64,000 nt of DNA, taken from Promicromonospora sukumoe. GTDB taxonomy: Bacteria; Actinomycetota; Actinomycetes; Actinomycetales; Cellulomonadaceae. Each line of letters begins with the position of its first letter. The stretch's first letter is position 1. Below are positions 53,125 to 61,568 of this stretch, one piece after another. The DNA lies in the NCBI RefSeq assembly GCF_014137995.1, contig NZ_JACGWV010000001.1, positions 1,984,001 to 2,048,000 on the forward strand, read 5' to 3'. The notes under the pieces are model-generated. The model did not search any database. It was given only the letters and a program-made list of their open reading frames with translations, and was not told the DNA's origin. The position numbers were made by a program, and so were the translations under genes.

Positions 53125-54398
53125 GCGACACGGTTTCGAGCGCACCGGTGCGTGACGTCGTCGTGGTCGGTGCCTCGGCGGGTGGCCTGGCCACCGCCGA
53201 GGGGCTGCGCCGGGGCGGGTTCACCGGGCGGATCACCCTGGTCGGCGCCGAGCCGCACCTGCCGTACGACCGGCCGCCGCTGTCCAAGCAGATCCTGGCA
53301 GGTGAGTGGGAGCCGGACCGGCTCCCGCTGCGCCCACAGTCGGACGTCGAGGCACTGGACCTGGACCTGCGCCTCGGCGTGACCGCCACCGGCGTGGACC
53401 CGCGTGCGCGGACGGTCGCGCTGGACACGGGGGAGGAGGTCCCCTACGACGTCCTGGTCGCCGCGACCGGGGTGAGCCCCCGCCGCCTGCCGGGCGGTGG
53501 CGGGCATGTACTGCGGGACCTGGAGGACGCCCTGGTGCTGCGCGACCGGTTGCGGCCGGGCCGGCGCCTGGCGGTGGTGGGCGCCGGGTTCCTGGGCGCC
53601 GAGGCCGCCGCGGTGGCCCGGGGCCTGGGCTGCGAGGTCACGATGGTCGAGCCCGCGCCGGTGCCTCTGGCGCACGCGGTAGGGCCCGCGGTGGGTGCGG
53701 TGCTGACCCAGGCCCACCGAGAGAACGGCGTGGACCTTCGCACCGGCGTCGGCGTCACCAAGGTGCACGACGGCGGGCTGGAGCTGGCCGACGGCACGAC
53801 CGTCGAGGCCGACGACGTGCTGGTCGCCGTCGGCTCGGTGCCCAGCACCGAATGGCTGGAGCTCGGTGGTCTGCCCGTCGCGGACGGCCTGGTCTGCGAC
53901 GAGTTCTGCGCGGCGGCGCCCGGCGTGTACGGCGTCGGCGACGTCGCCCGCTGGGACAACCCGCTGTTCGGCGTCTCGATGCGGATCGAGCACCGCACCC
54001 ACGCCGCCGAGCAGGGCCTGGCCGTGGCCCGCAACCTGCTCGACCCCGAGGCCGCCCGGCCGTTCGCCCCGGTGCCGTACTTCTGGTCCGACCAGTACGA
54101 CCTGAAGATCCAGGCGTACGGCTACCTTCGCGGGCACGACGAGGTCCGGGTCGTCGAGGGCGACCTCGCGGAGAGGCGATTCCTCGCCGCGTACTGCACC
54201 GGCGACAGCCTGGTCGGCGTGCTCGCGATCGGCATGCCGCCCCGGGCCCTGCGCCCCTGGCGTCGGCACATCGCGGCGGGCGCCGCCTGGCGCGCCGTCG
54301 TCGGCGAACCGGGCGACGGCGAGAGCGCGACCCACCGGGAGGGGGAACGGCAGAACCTCCCACCACGTATCGGGTCGACGTACGGTGAGCCCTCGTGA
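53121..54398 (+). CDS. Ferredoxin reductase, FAD/NAD-dependent
   Basis: 425 residues. FAD-binding VVVVGASAGGLATAEGLR, the LPYDRPPLSKQ motif typical of this oxygenase-coupled reductase class, NAD-binding LAVVGAGFLGAEAAA, second FAD motif GVYGVGDVARW, and a C-terminal reductase domain with PYFWSDQYDLKIQAYG. It transfers electrons from NAD(P)H to the upstream ferredoxin and closes a self-sufficient P450 set. Confidence 0.93.
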   Translation: MSDTVSSAPVRDVVVVGASAGGLATAEGLRRGGFTGRITLVGAEPHLPYDRPPLSKQILAGEWEPDRLPLRPQSDVEALDLDLRLGVTATGVDPRARTVALDTGEEVPYDVLVAATGVSPRRLPGGGGHVLRDLEDALVLRDRLRPGRRLAVVGAGFLGAEAAAVARGLGCEVTMVEPAPVPLAHAVGPAVGAVLTQAHRENGVDLRTGVGVTKVHDGGLELADGTTVEADDVLVAVGSVPSTEWLELGGLPVADGLVCDEFCAAAPGVYGVGDVARWDNPLFGVSMRIEHRTHAAEQGLAVARNLLDPEAARPFAPVPYFWSDQYDLKIQAYGYLRGHDEVRVVEGDLAERRFLAAYCTGDSLVGVLAIGMPPRALRPWRRHIAAGAAWRAVVGEPGDGESATHREGERQNLPPRIGSTYGEPS

Positions 54399-54498
54399 CC
54401 ACCGCGATCCGGTGCGGACCGTCCACCGTCAGCCCGCCGTGAGCGGAGCCCTGCCGCGGACGTCCGGACCGGGCGGATCGACGAGCAAGGAGCTCCAC

Positions 54499-54576
54499 AT
54501 GAAGGACCCGGCACCCGCGCCGGCGGACCCGGCCGCGTGCACGCTGGCCGGTCGTCTCTCGCCCGAGCCGGCATGA
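54499..54576 (+). CDS. Short Pro/Ala-rich leader ORF coupled to the MFS gene
   Basis: 25 codons starting at ATG 54499 with the strongest ribosome site in the neighbourhood (AAGGAGCTCCAC). The peptide is rich in Pro and Ala (DPAPAPADPAA) and its TGA overlaps the MFS ATG as ATGA, whereas the MFS start itself has no good ribosome site. This looks like translational coupling; Pro codons could also stall ribosomes and make the leader regulatory. No homologue recognised. Confidence 0.5.
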   Translation: MKDPAPAPADPAACTLAGRLSPEPA

Positions 54577-55727
54577 CCCACCGGATCCTCGTGCCCTCCA
54601 CGGCTCTGCTGTGGGGGTTGCAGATCGCCTTCCTCAATCCCGCACTCGCCCTGATCCTGACCGCACTGTTCGACGCCTCCACCACCGAGCTCGGCTGGGC
54701 CCTGGCGCTCTACAACACGAGTGGCCTGATCGCCTCGCTGGTGGTCCCCGCGCGCGCTGACCGGACCGGGGACTACCTGCGGCCGATGCTGGTCAGCGGC
54801 GGGCTGTCGATAGCCCTGGCCCTCGTGCTCGTGCTGACGAGCTCGCTCCAGGTCGCCGTCGCCGCGCTGATCGTGCTCGGCGGACCGGCAGGCCTGGGCA
54901 GCACCCTCCTGTTCGCCCACCTGCGTCACGCCGGCGCGACGCCGACCCAGATCGTCGACACCCGCGCCATCGTGTCCGTCGCCTGGGTAGGCGGGCCACC
55001 GTTGGCGGCCCTCGTGATCGGCTCGTTCGGGGAGAGCGGCGTCCTGTGGGTGATCGCCCTGGTCGCCGCCCTCGGCATGGGCGCCACCGCGCTGCTGGCC
55101 CGCAGCAGCCGTACCGCGACGCCGGTCAAGGACGCGGGCACGGAGGGCGACCATGCTGGTCTGTCACGTCGGGCGGTGGTGCTGATCATCGTGGCCTTCG
55201 TCCTGCTCCAGGCGACGAACGCCACCGCGACCGCGTACCTGACGGTGTACGTCACCCGACAGCTTGAGCTCGACGTCCTCTGGGCAGGTGTCGCACTCGG
55301 TGTCGCCGCCGGTCTGGAGGTTCCGGCCCTGCTGCTGATCGGCCGCCTCGGCAGCCGGTTCTCCGACCTCGGCCTCATCGTCAGCGGGTGCCTCGCCGGG
55401 ATCGCCTACTACCTCCTCCTGGCCGGCGTCACGACCCCGGGGCCGCTGATCGCGATCCAGGTCCTCAACGCCTGGTCGTTCGCCGCGGTCGCCGGCACCG
55501 GGCTGTCCCTGTTCCAACGGATCATCGCCGGGCCGGGCCTGGCCACCGGGATGTACATGAACACCCGCCGCGTGGGAGCGATCCTGTCGGGCCCGGTCAT
55601 CGCGATCGGCGCGAGCACACCGCTCGGCAGCCCCGGGATCTTCGTCGCCTGCGCCGCCCTCATGGTCCTCGGCCTCACCGCTACCGTCCTAGCCCACGTG
55701 ATCGGCAGACGAGGCACGGAGCGCTGA
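54573..55727 (+). CDS. MFS efflux transporter (SetA/sugar-efflux-like)
   Basis: 384 residues with about twelve hydrophobic helices. The cytoplasmic loop after helix 2 reads PARADRTGDYLRPM, an MFS signature variant, and TGMYMNTRRVGAILSGPVIA resembles SetA/SetB sugar efflux proteins. Substrate unknown. The gene follows the P450 set and could export its product. The start overlaps the stop of a short leader ORF. Confidence 0.85.
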   Translation: MTHRILVPSTALLWGLQIAFLNPALALILTALFDASTTELGWALALYNTSGLIASLVVPARADRTGDYLRPMLVSGGLSIALALVLVLTSSLQVAVAALIVLGGPAGLGSTLLFAHLRHAGATPTQIVDTRAIVSVAWVGGPPLAALVIGSFGESGVLWVIALVAALGMGATALLARSSRTATPVKDAGTEGDHAGLSRRAVVLIIVAFVLLQATNATATAYLTVYVTRQLELDVLWAGVALGVAAGLEVPALLLIGRLGSRFSDLGLIVSGCLAGIAYYLLLAGVTTPGPLIAIQVLNAWSFAAVAGTGLSLFQRIIAGPGLATGMYMNTRRVGAILSGPVIAIGASTPLGSPGIFVACAALMVLGLTATVLAHVIGRRGTER

Positions 55728-55766
55728 GCCTCGTGCGGCCCAGGACCCGACGGGCAGCCGGGCCTG

Positions 55767-56627
55767 TCAGGTTGAGCTATGAGGGACCTTCGCGCTCCGC
55801 TGGTCGGTCGAGGCGGGAGCGCTCATCGACCCGAGGAGCGCGAGACGTTCCGCCGACTCGGTGCCCGGCTGGGCGTGGTAGACGACGAGCATGATGCCGT
55901 CGGTGCCGCTGACCGCGAGCTTCTCGCGGTCGAGGCGGAGGGCGCCGACGGCGGGGTGGTCGAAGGTGACGGTGGCGCCCGTGCGCTCGGCGACGTCGTG
56001 GCGTGCCCACAGGCGGCGGAACTCCGGGCTGGCGAGGGAGAGCTGGCCGACGAGCTCCACCACGCGGGGGTCGTCGATCCGGGTCCCGACGGTCCTGCGG
56101 AACGTGGCGAGCAGCGCGGCCGCGGCGCGTTCCCAGTCCTCGAAGAGGTCCTGCTCCGCGCCGTCGAGGAACACGTCCAGGAGTCTGTTGCCGCCGGGAA
56201 CGAGCCGCGGCGAGACGGCCGCCGCGAGAGGGTTCGCGGCGAGGACGTCGAGGTAGCGTCCTTCGGCGAACGCGGGGAAGGGGAGCTGGGCGATGAACTG
56301 TTCGGTGCTGGCGGGGAGCACCTCGCGGCGAGGCCTGGCACGTCCTCGACGAGGCCGCTCGGCGGCCAGGCTCAGGAGATAGGTGTCGTCGTCGAGCTGG
56401 AGAACTCGCCCGATCGCCTCCAGCACCTGCGCGGACGGGCGGCGGTCACGCCCCTGCTCGAGACGCAGGTAGTACTCCGCGCTGATGCCCGAGAGCATCG
56501 CGACCTCTTCGCGGCGCAGCCCCGGCACCCGCCGGACGCCGAGGACCGGGATGCCGACCTGTTCCGGCGTGACGAGCTCGCGCCGCGCCCTGAGGTACTC
56601 ACCAAGAGTGTTCGGCTCGTCGGTCAT
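55767..56627 (-). CDS. Helix-turn-helix regulator with MmyB-like ligand domain
   Basis: 286 residues. N-terminal XRE-type helix-turn-helix (about 1-90): LGEYLRARRELVTPEQVG, VPGLRREEVAMLSGISAEYYLRLEQGRDRRPS. C-terminal MmyB-type domain (about 105-265) with YLDVLAANPLAAAVSP and HDVAERTGATVTFDHPAVGALRLDREKL. Such actinobacterial proteins often repress or activate a divergent oxidoreductase gene; here that gene starts 137 bp away. ATG 56627 is used. Confidence 0.92.
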   Translation of the reverse strand: MTDEPNTLGEYLRARRELVTPEQVGIPVLGVRRVPGLRREEVAMLSGISAEYYLRLEQGRDRRPSAQVLEAIGRVLQLDDDTYLLSLAAERPRRGRARPRREVLPASTEQFIAQLPFPAFAEGRYLDVLAANPLAAAVSPRLVPGGNRLLDVFLDGAEQDLFEDWERAAAALLATFRRTVGTRIDDPRVVELVGQLSLASPEFRRLWARHDVAERTGATVTFDHPAVGALRLDREKLAVSGTDGIMLVVYHAQPGTESAERLALLGSMSAPASTDQRSAKVPHSST

Positions 56628-56763
56628 GACGTCCACGGTAAGCGGCCGTCGCCGACGCAGCGTATGCCCTGCGACTACCAGTGTCAGGAGGGATCTGGGT
56701 AGTGCTCGGCGGGCCGCGCAGGATCGGGGTACCACTGAGACGGACGCTACGGAGAGGCCTTCC

Positions 56764-57792
56764 ATGTCACACGTTCTTGTCACCGGCGGTTCCGGGTTCA
56801 TCGCCGGGCACGTCATCGTCCAGCTCCTGGACCAGGGGCACACGGTGCGCAGCACCCTTCGTTCCCTGCGCAAGGAGGGCGCCGTGCGCGACGTGCTCCG
56901 CGCCGCCGGCGTCACGCGTCACGAGGCGCTGACCTTCGTCGAGGCCGACCTGATGCAGGACGCCGGATGGGCGGAAGCGGTCGCCGGGACGGACTTCGTC
57001 CTGCATGTCGCGTCGCCCGTGCACACGGGCAAGGCGAAGGACGAGGAGGAGGTCATCGCCCCCGCGCGCGACGGCGCGCTCCGTGTGCTGCGCGCTGCCC
57101 GGGACGCGGGCGTCCGCCGGGTGGTCCTCACCTCCGCCTTCCACGCCGTCGGGTTCGGCCACGGACACATCGACCACGTCTTCACCGAGGCGGACTGGTC
57201 GCCGCTCTTCGGCCGGGGAGTCGACGCTTACGGGCGTAGCAAGATCCTCGCCGAACGCGCGGCCTGGGACTTCGTCGCGACGTCCGGCGGCCCGATGGAG
57301 CTGACGACGATCCTGCCGGTCGCCGTCATGGGTCCGGTCATGGGCGATGACGTGTCCGGCGCCAACCACATCGTGCAGAACAGCCTGAACGGGCGGATGC
57401 CGGGCTACCCGAACATGTTCGTCCCGATCGTCGACGTGCGGGACGTCGCCACGGTCCATGTCGCCGCGATGACCGCGCCCGGTGCGGCCGGCGAGCGATT
57501 CCTGGTCGGCACGGGGGAGCCTGCGGTCGCGATGAAGGAGATCGGCGCGGTCCTGAGGAGTGACCTCGGTGCGGCGGCGTCGAAGGTGCCGACCCGGACG
57601 ATCCCGGACGTCGTGGTGAAGGCGACCGCCCTGTTCAACGACGAGTACAAGTCCGTCGCCGCCGACCTCGGCTACGTCAAGCGGGTGTCGAACGAGAAGA
57701 CCCGTTCCGTCCTCGGCATCAGCCCCCGGCCGGCTCGTGAGGCGATCCTCGCCGCGGGTCGCAGCATGGTCGCCCGCGGACTCGCCGACTGA
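56764..57792 (+). CDS. NAD(P)-dependent epimerase/dehydratase (dihydroflavonol-reductase-like)
   Basis: 342 residues of extended SDR type. Cofactor loop VLVTGGSGFIAGHV at the N-terminus, catalytic YGRSK (VDAYGRSKILAE), and HVASPVH, as in dihydroflavonol-4-reductase and related aldehyde or ketone reductases. Divergent from an MmyB-like regulator that probably controls it. Substrate unknown. Confidence 0.9.
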   Translation: MSHVLVTGGSGFIAGHVIVQLLDQGHTVRSTLRSLRKEGAVRDVLRAAGVTRHEALTFVEADLMQDAGWAEAVAGTDFVLHVASPVHTGKAKDEEEVIAPARDGALRVLRAARDAGVRRVVLTSAFHAVGFGHGHIDHVFTEADWSPLFGRGVDAYGRSKILAERAAWDFVATSGGPMELTTILPVAVMGPVMGDDVSGANHIVQNSLNGRMPGYPNMFVPIVDVRDVATVHVAAMTAPGAAGERFLVGTGEPAVAMKEIGAVLRSDLGAAASKVPTRTIPDVVVKATALFNDEYKSVAADLGYVKRVSNEKTRSVLGISPRPAREAILAAGRSMVARGLAD

Positions 57793-57930
57793 CCCGGACG
57801 CAGGGCCGGGTGGTACTGGCAGAGCCATGACCAGCGGAGCCAGCCAGGCGCTACCGGAGGGCCGGGCCGCGGGATGGGATGGTCACGGGCCACACCACGT
57901 CGGCCCCACGACGTTCTTGAGGAGAGCTAC

Positions 57931-58785
57931 ATGGCGGTCTGGTTCATCACGGGTGCGGCCCGAGGCCTGGGTGCGGAGATCACCCGCGCCGCTCTGGCGA
58001 GCGGCCACAGCGTGGTCGCAGCGGCCCGCGACCCGCGCAGCGTGCGAGAGGCCTTTCCCGACGCGGGAGCGCAGCTCTTGCCGGTAGCGCTCGACGTGAC
58101 CGACGCCGGCCAGGTCCAGGCCGCCGTCGACGCCGGTGTCGAAGCCTTCGGCCGCATCGACGTGCTGGTCAACAATGCCGGTCGCGGGCTGCTGGGTGCC
58201 GTCGAGGAGGCGAGCGACGCGGAGGTCCGCGCCGTGTATGAGACCAACGTCTTCGGGCTCCTGTCCGTGACCCGCGCGGTGCTGCCGCTCCTGCGCGCCC
58301 AGCGCTCCGGGCACGTCGTCAACCTGTCCTCCGTCGGGGGCTTCGTCAGCTCGCCCGGCTGGGGCATCTACACCTCGACGAAGTTCGCCGTCGAGGGCTT
58401 CTCCGAGTCGATGGCCCTGGAGCTGGCTCCGCTCGGGATCGGCGTCACGCTGGTCGAGCCCGGGTACTTCCGCACCGACTTCCTCGACTCTTCGAGCCTG
58501 CACGAGGCCGCCGTCGCGATCGAGGACTACGCCGGCGGCCCCGCAGGAGCCATGCGGACGACGGCGGAGCAGGTGAACCACCGTCAGCCCGGCGATCCCA
58601 CCAAGGCCGGTCCGGCGATCGTGTCCGTGATCGACTCCGGGCGGGCCCCGCTCCGGCTCCAGCTCGGCTCGGACTGTGTCGCCTCGGTCGAGGCGAAGCT
58701 GGTGGCCGTGCGGACCGAGCTCGACGCCTGGCGCGAGGTCGCAGCCTCCACGGACCACGACGACGTCGGGGCCGTGGCGGGCTGA
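57931..58785 (+). CDS. Short-chain dehydrogenase/reductase
   Basis: 284 residues of classical SDR type: FITGAARGLGAEI (TGxxxGxG), NNAGRG, catalytic Ser in VNLSSVGG and YTSTK. The C-terminal extension is typical of the oxidoreductases that follow MmyB regulators. GAGGAGAGCTAC precedes the ATG. It lies 138 bp after the epimerase gene, possibly in the same transcript. Confidence 0.92.
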   Translation: MAVWFITGAARGLGAEITRAALASGHSVVAAARDPRSVREAFPDAGAQLLPVALDVTDAGQVQAAVDAGVEAFGRIDVLVNNAGRGLLGAVEEASDAEVRAVYETNVFGLLSVTRAVLPLLRAQRSGHVVNLSSVGGFVSSPGWGIYTSTKFAVEGFSESMALELAPLGIGVTLVEPGYFRTDFLDSSSLHEAAVAIEDYAGGPAGAMRTTAEQVNHRQPGDPTKAGPAIVSVIDSGRAPLRLQLGSDCVASVEAKLVAVRTELDAWREVAASTDHDDVGAVAG

Positions 58786-58813
58786 CGCGAGAGCCCCCCG
58801 GCCGAGAGCGGTG

Positions 58814-59704
58814 TCAGACCAGGGTCCGCAGCGCCCACGTGCGGAAGTCCGTGGTGGGCAGGCCCAGGGCCCTGACGTGCTCCGGCCGGGCGGGCGTGCC
58901 GTTCGCGTTGATCCGCTCGACGCCGTTGACCATGGCGGGCAGCATGCCGCGCTCGACGGCCTCGTGCGGGGTGAGCACGGGGGCGCTGACCGGGCGACCC
59001 AGGACCTCGCTGAGGATCTCGGCGGTCTCGGTCATCGTCAGCATCTCGCCGGCGAGCTCGACGTCCATGTGGTCGAGCCTGCCGGGCTCGGTGAACGCGG
59101 TCGCCGCGGTCTCCCCGATGTCGTCGACGGCGATCCAGGGGATCCGGGTGTCCGCGGCGAACCCGGTGATGATCGTGCCGTCGGACCAGTCACCGAAGAT
59201 GTAGGACCAGCCGGTCAGGTTCTCCATGAAGGTCGCCGGCTTGAGCACCGTCCAGTGCTCGAAGCCGCCGGTCCGTACCGCCTCGTCGACGGCGTCCTTG
59301 CTCTCCCAGTAGTGCCTGTCCCAGCGGCCCTCGGCCCAGCCGGGCTGGGTGCGGGCGAAGTCCCCGGCGCCGGAGACGCTGCTGTGCACGACGTGCGAGA
59401 CGCCCGCCTTGCGCGCCGCCTCGACGACGTTCCGGCCCCGGGCCATCTCCGTGTCGCCCTCCAGGTTGCTGACGTCGGGGAACGGGATGGAGAACACGCC
59501 GTCCGCTCCCTCGGCGGCCGCGAGCAGCGACGCCGCGTCGTCCAGGTCGCCGACGACCAGGTCGGCTCCTCGTTCCTCCAGGGCCTTCGCCTTGTCGGAG
59601 CCGGTGTCACGGACCAGTGCGCGGACCGGGACACCGCGGTCGAGCAGGGCCCGGGCCGTGGCCCCGCCCTGGTTGCCCGTCGCGCCGATGACCAGAACCG
59701 TCAT
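58814..59704 (-). CDS. NmrA-family NAD(P)-binding protein
   Basis: 296 residues. N-terminal Rossmann loop VLVIGATGNQGGATARALLDRG, characteristic of NmrA/HSCARG-type atypical SDRs. SKDAVDEAVRTGG stands where the SDR catalytic Tyr/Lys would be, so a sensor or quinone-reductase-like role is as likely as classical catalysis. Divergent from a TetR gene, with operator-like repeats between, so probably repressed by it. Confidence 0.9.
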   Translation of the reverse strand: MTVLVIGATGNQGGATARALLDRGVPVRALVRDTGSDKAKALEERGADLVVGDLDDAASLLAAAEGADGVFSIPFPDVSNLEGDTEMARGRNVVEAARKAGVSHVVHSSVSGAGDFARTQPGWAEGRWDRHYWESKDAVDEAVRTGGFEHWTVLKPATFMENLTGWSYIFGDWSDGTIITGFAADTRIPWIAVDDIGETAATAFTEPGRLDHMDVELAGEMLTMTETAEILSEVLGRPVSAPVLTPHEAVERGMLPAMVNGVERINANGTPARPEHVRALGLPTTDFRTWALRTLV

Positions 59705-59711
59705 GCTGCCT

Positions 59712-59779
59712 CCAAAGCTAAGTGGGGTATCGCCCCGTTTGCTGGTTCGGCTAACATATGGGGGACCACCCCACTTTGG
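59712..59779. promoter_or_regulatory. Operator-like inverted repeats between nmrA-like and TetR genes
   Basis: CCAAAG and AAGTGGGG (59712-59727) reappear inverted as CCCCACTTTGG (59769-59779). Each end also forms its own short imperfect palindrome (GGGG-N5-CCCC). Two related sites flanking the divergent promoters fit control by the adjacent TetR protein. Confidence 0.55.
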
Positions 59780-59791
59780 CAACGGCGGACC

Positions 59792-60364
59792 ATGAGAGCT
59801 GACGCACAACGCAACTACAGCCGCATCGTGAGTGCGGCGTCCGAGGCGATCGCCCGCGACGGCGCCGACGCGTCGCTCGAGGCGATCGCACGGTCGGCGG
59901 GGGTGGGCTCGGCCACGCTGCACCGCCACTTCCCGTCGCGCTGGTCGCTGCTGGAAGCCGTCTTCCGCGACCGCATCGACGGCCTGTGCGCCCGCGCTGA
60001 GGAGCTGCGGACCGCGCCGGACGCCCTCGAGGCGCTGAGTACCTGGCTCCGGGACGTGGCCGCGTACTCGACGACGACCCGTGGTCTGGCGGCGTCGATC
60101 CTGAACGCGCCGGCAGAGGAGAGCGACTCCTGCGGGACGACGCTCGTCGCGGCGGGTGAGCCGTTGCGCCGCCGTGCGGTGGAGGAGGGCTCGGTGCGCC
60201 CCGACGTCGTGATGGCCGACCTGATGACCCTGGTCAACGCGATCTCGCTCGCCGCGCAGGACGCCGGCGCGGCGGAGGCGGAGCGGCTGGTCACGCTCGC
60301 CCTGGAGGGGGTCCGCCCGCGGGCGTCCGCACACCTCGCCGGGACCGCGACCGCCGGGAGCTAA
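59792..60364 (+). CDS. TetR-family repressor
   Basis: 190 residues. Helix-turn-helix SLEAIARSAGVGSATLHRHFPSRWSLLEAVF; C-terminal domain with ALSTWLRDVAAYSTTTRGLAASIL, as in TetR_C_33-type regulators that accompany NmrA-like genes. ATG 59792. Likely controls itself and the divergent gene. Confidence 0.92.
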   Translation: MRADAQRNYSRIVSAASEAIARDGADASLEAIARSAGVGSATLHRHFPSRWSLLEAVFRDRIDGLCARAEELRTAPDALEALSTWLRDVAAYSTTTRGLAASILNAPAEESDSCGTTLVAAGEPLRRRAVEEGSVRPDVVMADLMTLVNAISLAAQDAGAAEAERLVTLALEGVRPRASAHLAGTATAGS

Positions 60365-60387
60365 GGATCGGTGGAAGGATCGGCCGG

Positions 60388-61170
60388 GTGAACCCGAGTG
60401 TTGAGCTGCCTCCCGCACCGGACCGTGCCCCGGACGTCGAGGACGACTTCACCGGAGGGCCGGACCCCAGGCTCTGGGTACCGCACTACCTGCCGCACTG
60501 GACCACGCCCGACCGGTCCGCGGCCCGGTACCGGGAGACGGCGGGCGGCCTGGAGCTGCTCGTCGAGGCCGATCAACCGGACTGGCGTCCCGAGGACACG
60601 CCGCTGCGCGTCTCCAACCTGCAGACCGGCACGTACTCCGGCCCGGCCGGCTCGCGCCGGGGGACGCACCGGCACCGGGCGGACGGCCTCGTCGTCCGCA
60701 CCCCGACGCCGACGCGTCTGCTCTGGGCGCCGTCGGCGGGCAGGGTCGAGATCACCGTCAGCGCGACCCGCGACCTCGGATGCATGCTCGCCGCCTGGCT
60801 GGTCGGCACCGAGCACGACGACGAGACCGCGGCCGGCGAGATCTGCGTCTTCGAGATCGACGCCGCGGCCATCGGCGCCACCACCACGGCGCGCACGGGG
60901 ATCAAGGCGCACCACGACCCCGGGCTGACGACCGACATGAGCGAGGTCCCGCTGCCCTTCGACGCGACGGCGCCGCACACCTGGACGGTCGTCTGGGGTC
61001 GGGGCGAGACCGTGATCGGATGCCAGGGCCGGGTGCTGCGGCGCATCGCGCAGAGCCCGGGCTACCCGCTCTTCCTGATGGTCGACCTCTTCGAGATCGG
61101 CGCGCCGGGCGGCACCTACCCGAAGGCCGCCGTCGTGCACCGCGTGCGCGGTTGGGAGTTCTCGCGGTGA
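60388..61170 (+). CDS. GH16-like (concanavalin-fold) protein with an altered active-site motif
   Basis: 260 residues without a signal peptide. DDFTGGPDPRLWVPHYLPHW near the start and HTWTVVWGRGETVIGCQG later are typical of the GH16/laminarinase beta-sandwich. The usual catalytic E-x-D-x-(x)-E appears as EICVFE, so both Glu positions are kept but the helper Asp is Cys. The lack of a signal and the changed motif make an intracellular or non-hydrolytic role possible. Coupled to a zinc-ribbon ORF by a 4-nt overlap. Confidence 0.7.
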   Translation: MNPSVELPPAPDRAPDVEDDFTGGPDPRLWVPHYLPHWTTPDRSAARYRETAGGLELLVEADQPDWRPEDTPLRVSNLQTGTYSGPAGSRRGTHRHRADGLVVRTPTPTRLLWAPSAGRVEITVSATRDLGCMLAAWLVGTEHDDETAAGEICVFEIDAAAIGATTTARTGIKAHHDPGLTTDMSEVPLPFDATAPHTWTVVWGRGETVIGCQGRVLRRIAQSPGYPLFLMVDLFEIGAPGGTYPKAAVVHRVRGWEFSR

Positions 61171-61349
61171 GCAGCGGATGGCCGGCCATCATGACGTCGG
61201 TGCGGGAGGGGGCCGGCGGCCCCTGGTCGTGCCCGGAGTGCGACGAGTTCGCCGTCGAGCTGGGTCAGCGGTTCGTGCGTCGCGGGGTCGTCGAGTCCAC
61301 GCTGCTCTGCCTCGCCTGCCAGGCCGGGGCCGACGTCGTTGACCCGTGA
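61167..61349 (+). CDS. Small zinc-ribbon protein
   Basis: 60 residues from GTG 61167 overlapping the upstream stop (GTGA). Two CxxC knuckles, CPEC and CLAC, about 29 residues apart, would bind one zinc. The function is unknown, but the coupling to the GH16-like gene suggests they are made together. Confidence 0.6.
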   Translation: MSSGWPAIMTSVREGAGGPWSCPECDEFAVELGQRFVRRGVVESTLLCLACQAGADVVDP

Positions 61350-61568
61350 TGTCCGTAGGCCCTAGCCTGACCGCCAGGCGTTCAGGACCTGTCCGAGTCA
61401 AAGGAGACCTCGCGAGGCTGGGTCCGGCCACCCCACCACCCACGGAACCGCAGATGATGCCGAGCTCACCGCCCGCGACGATGACAGCGCTGACATAGGC
61501 CGCCGTCGGACGGCGTCGGGGCCGCTCGGAGCACCACCGGACGAAACCACCGGACGAAGGAGCGAACG

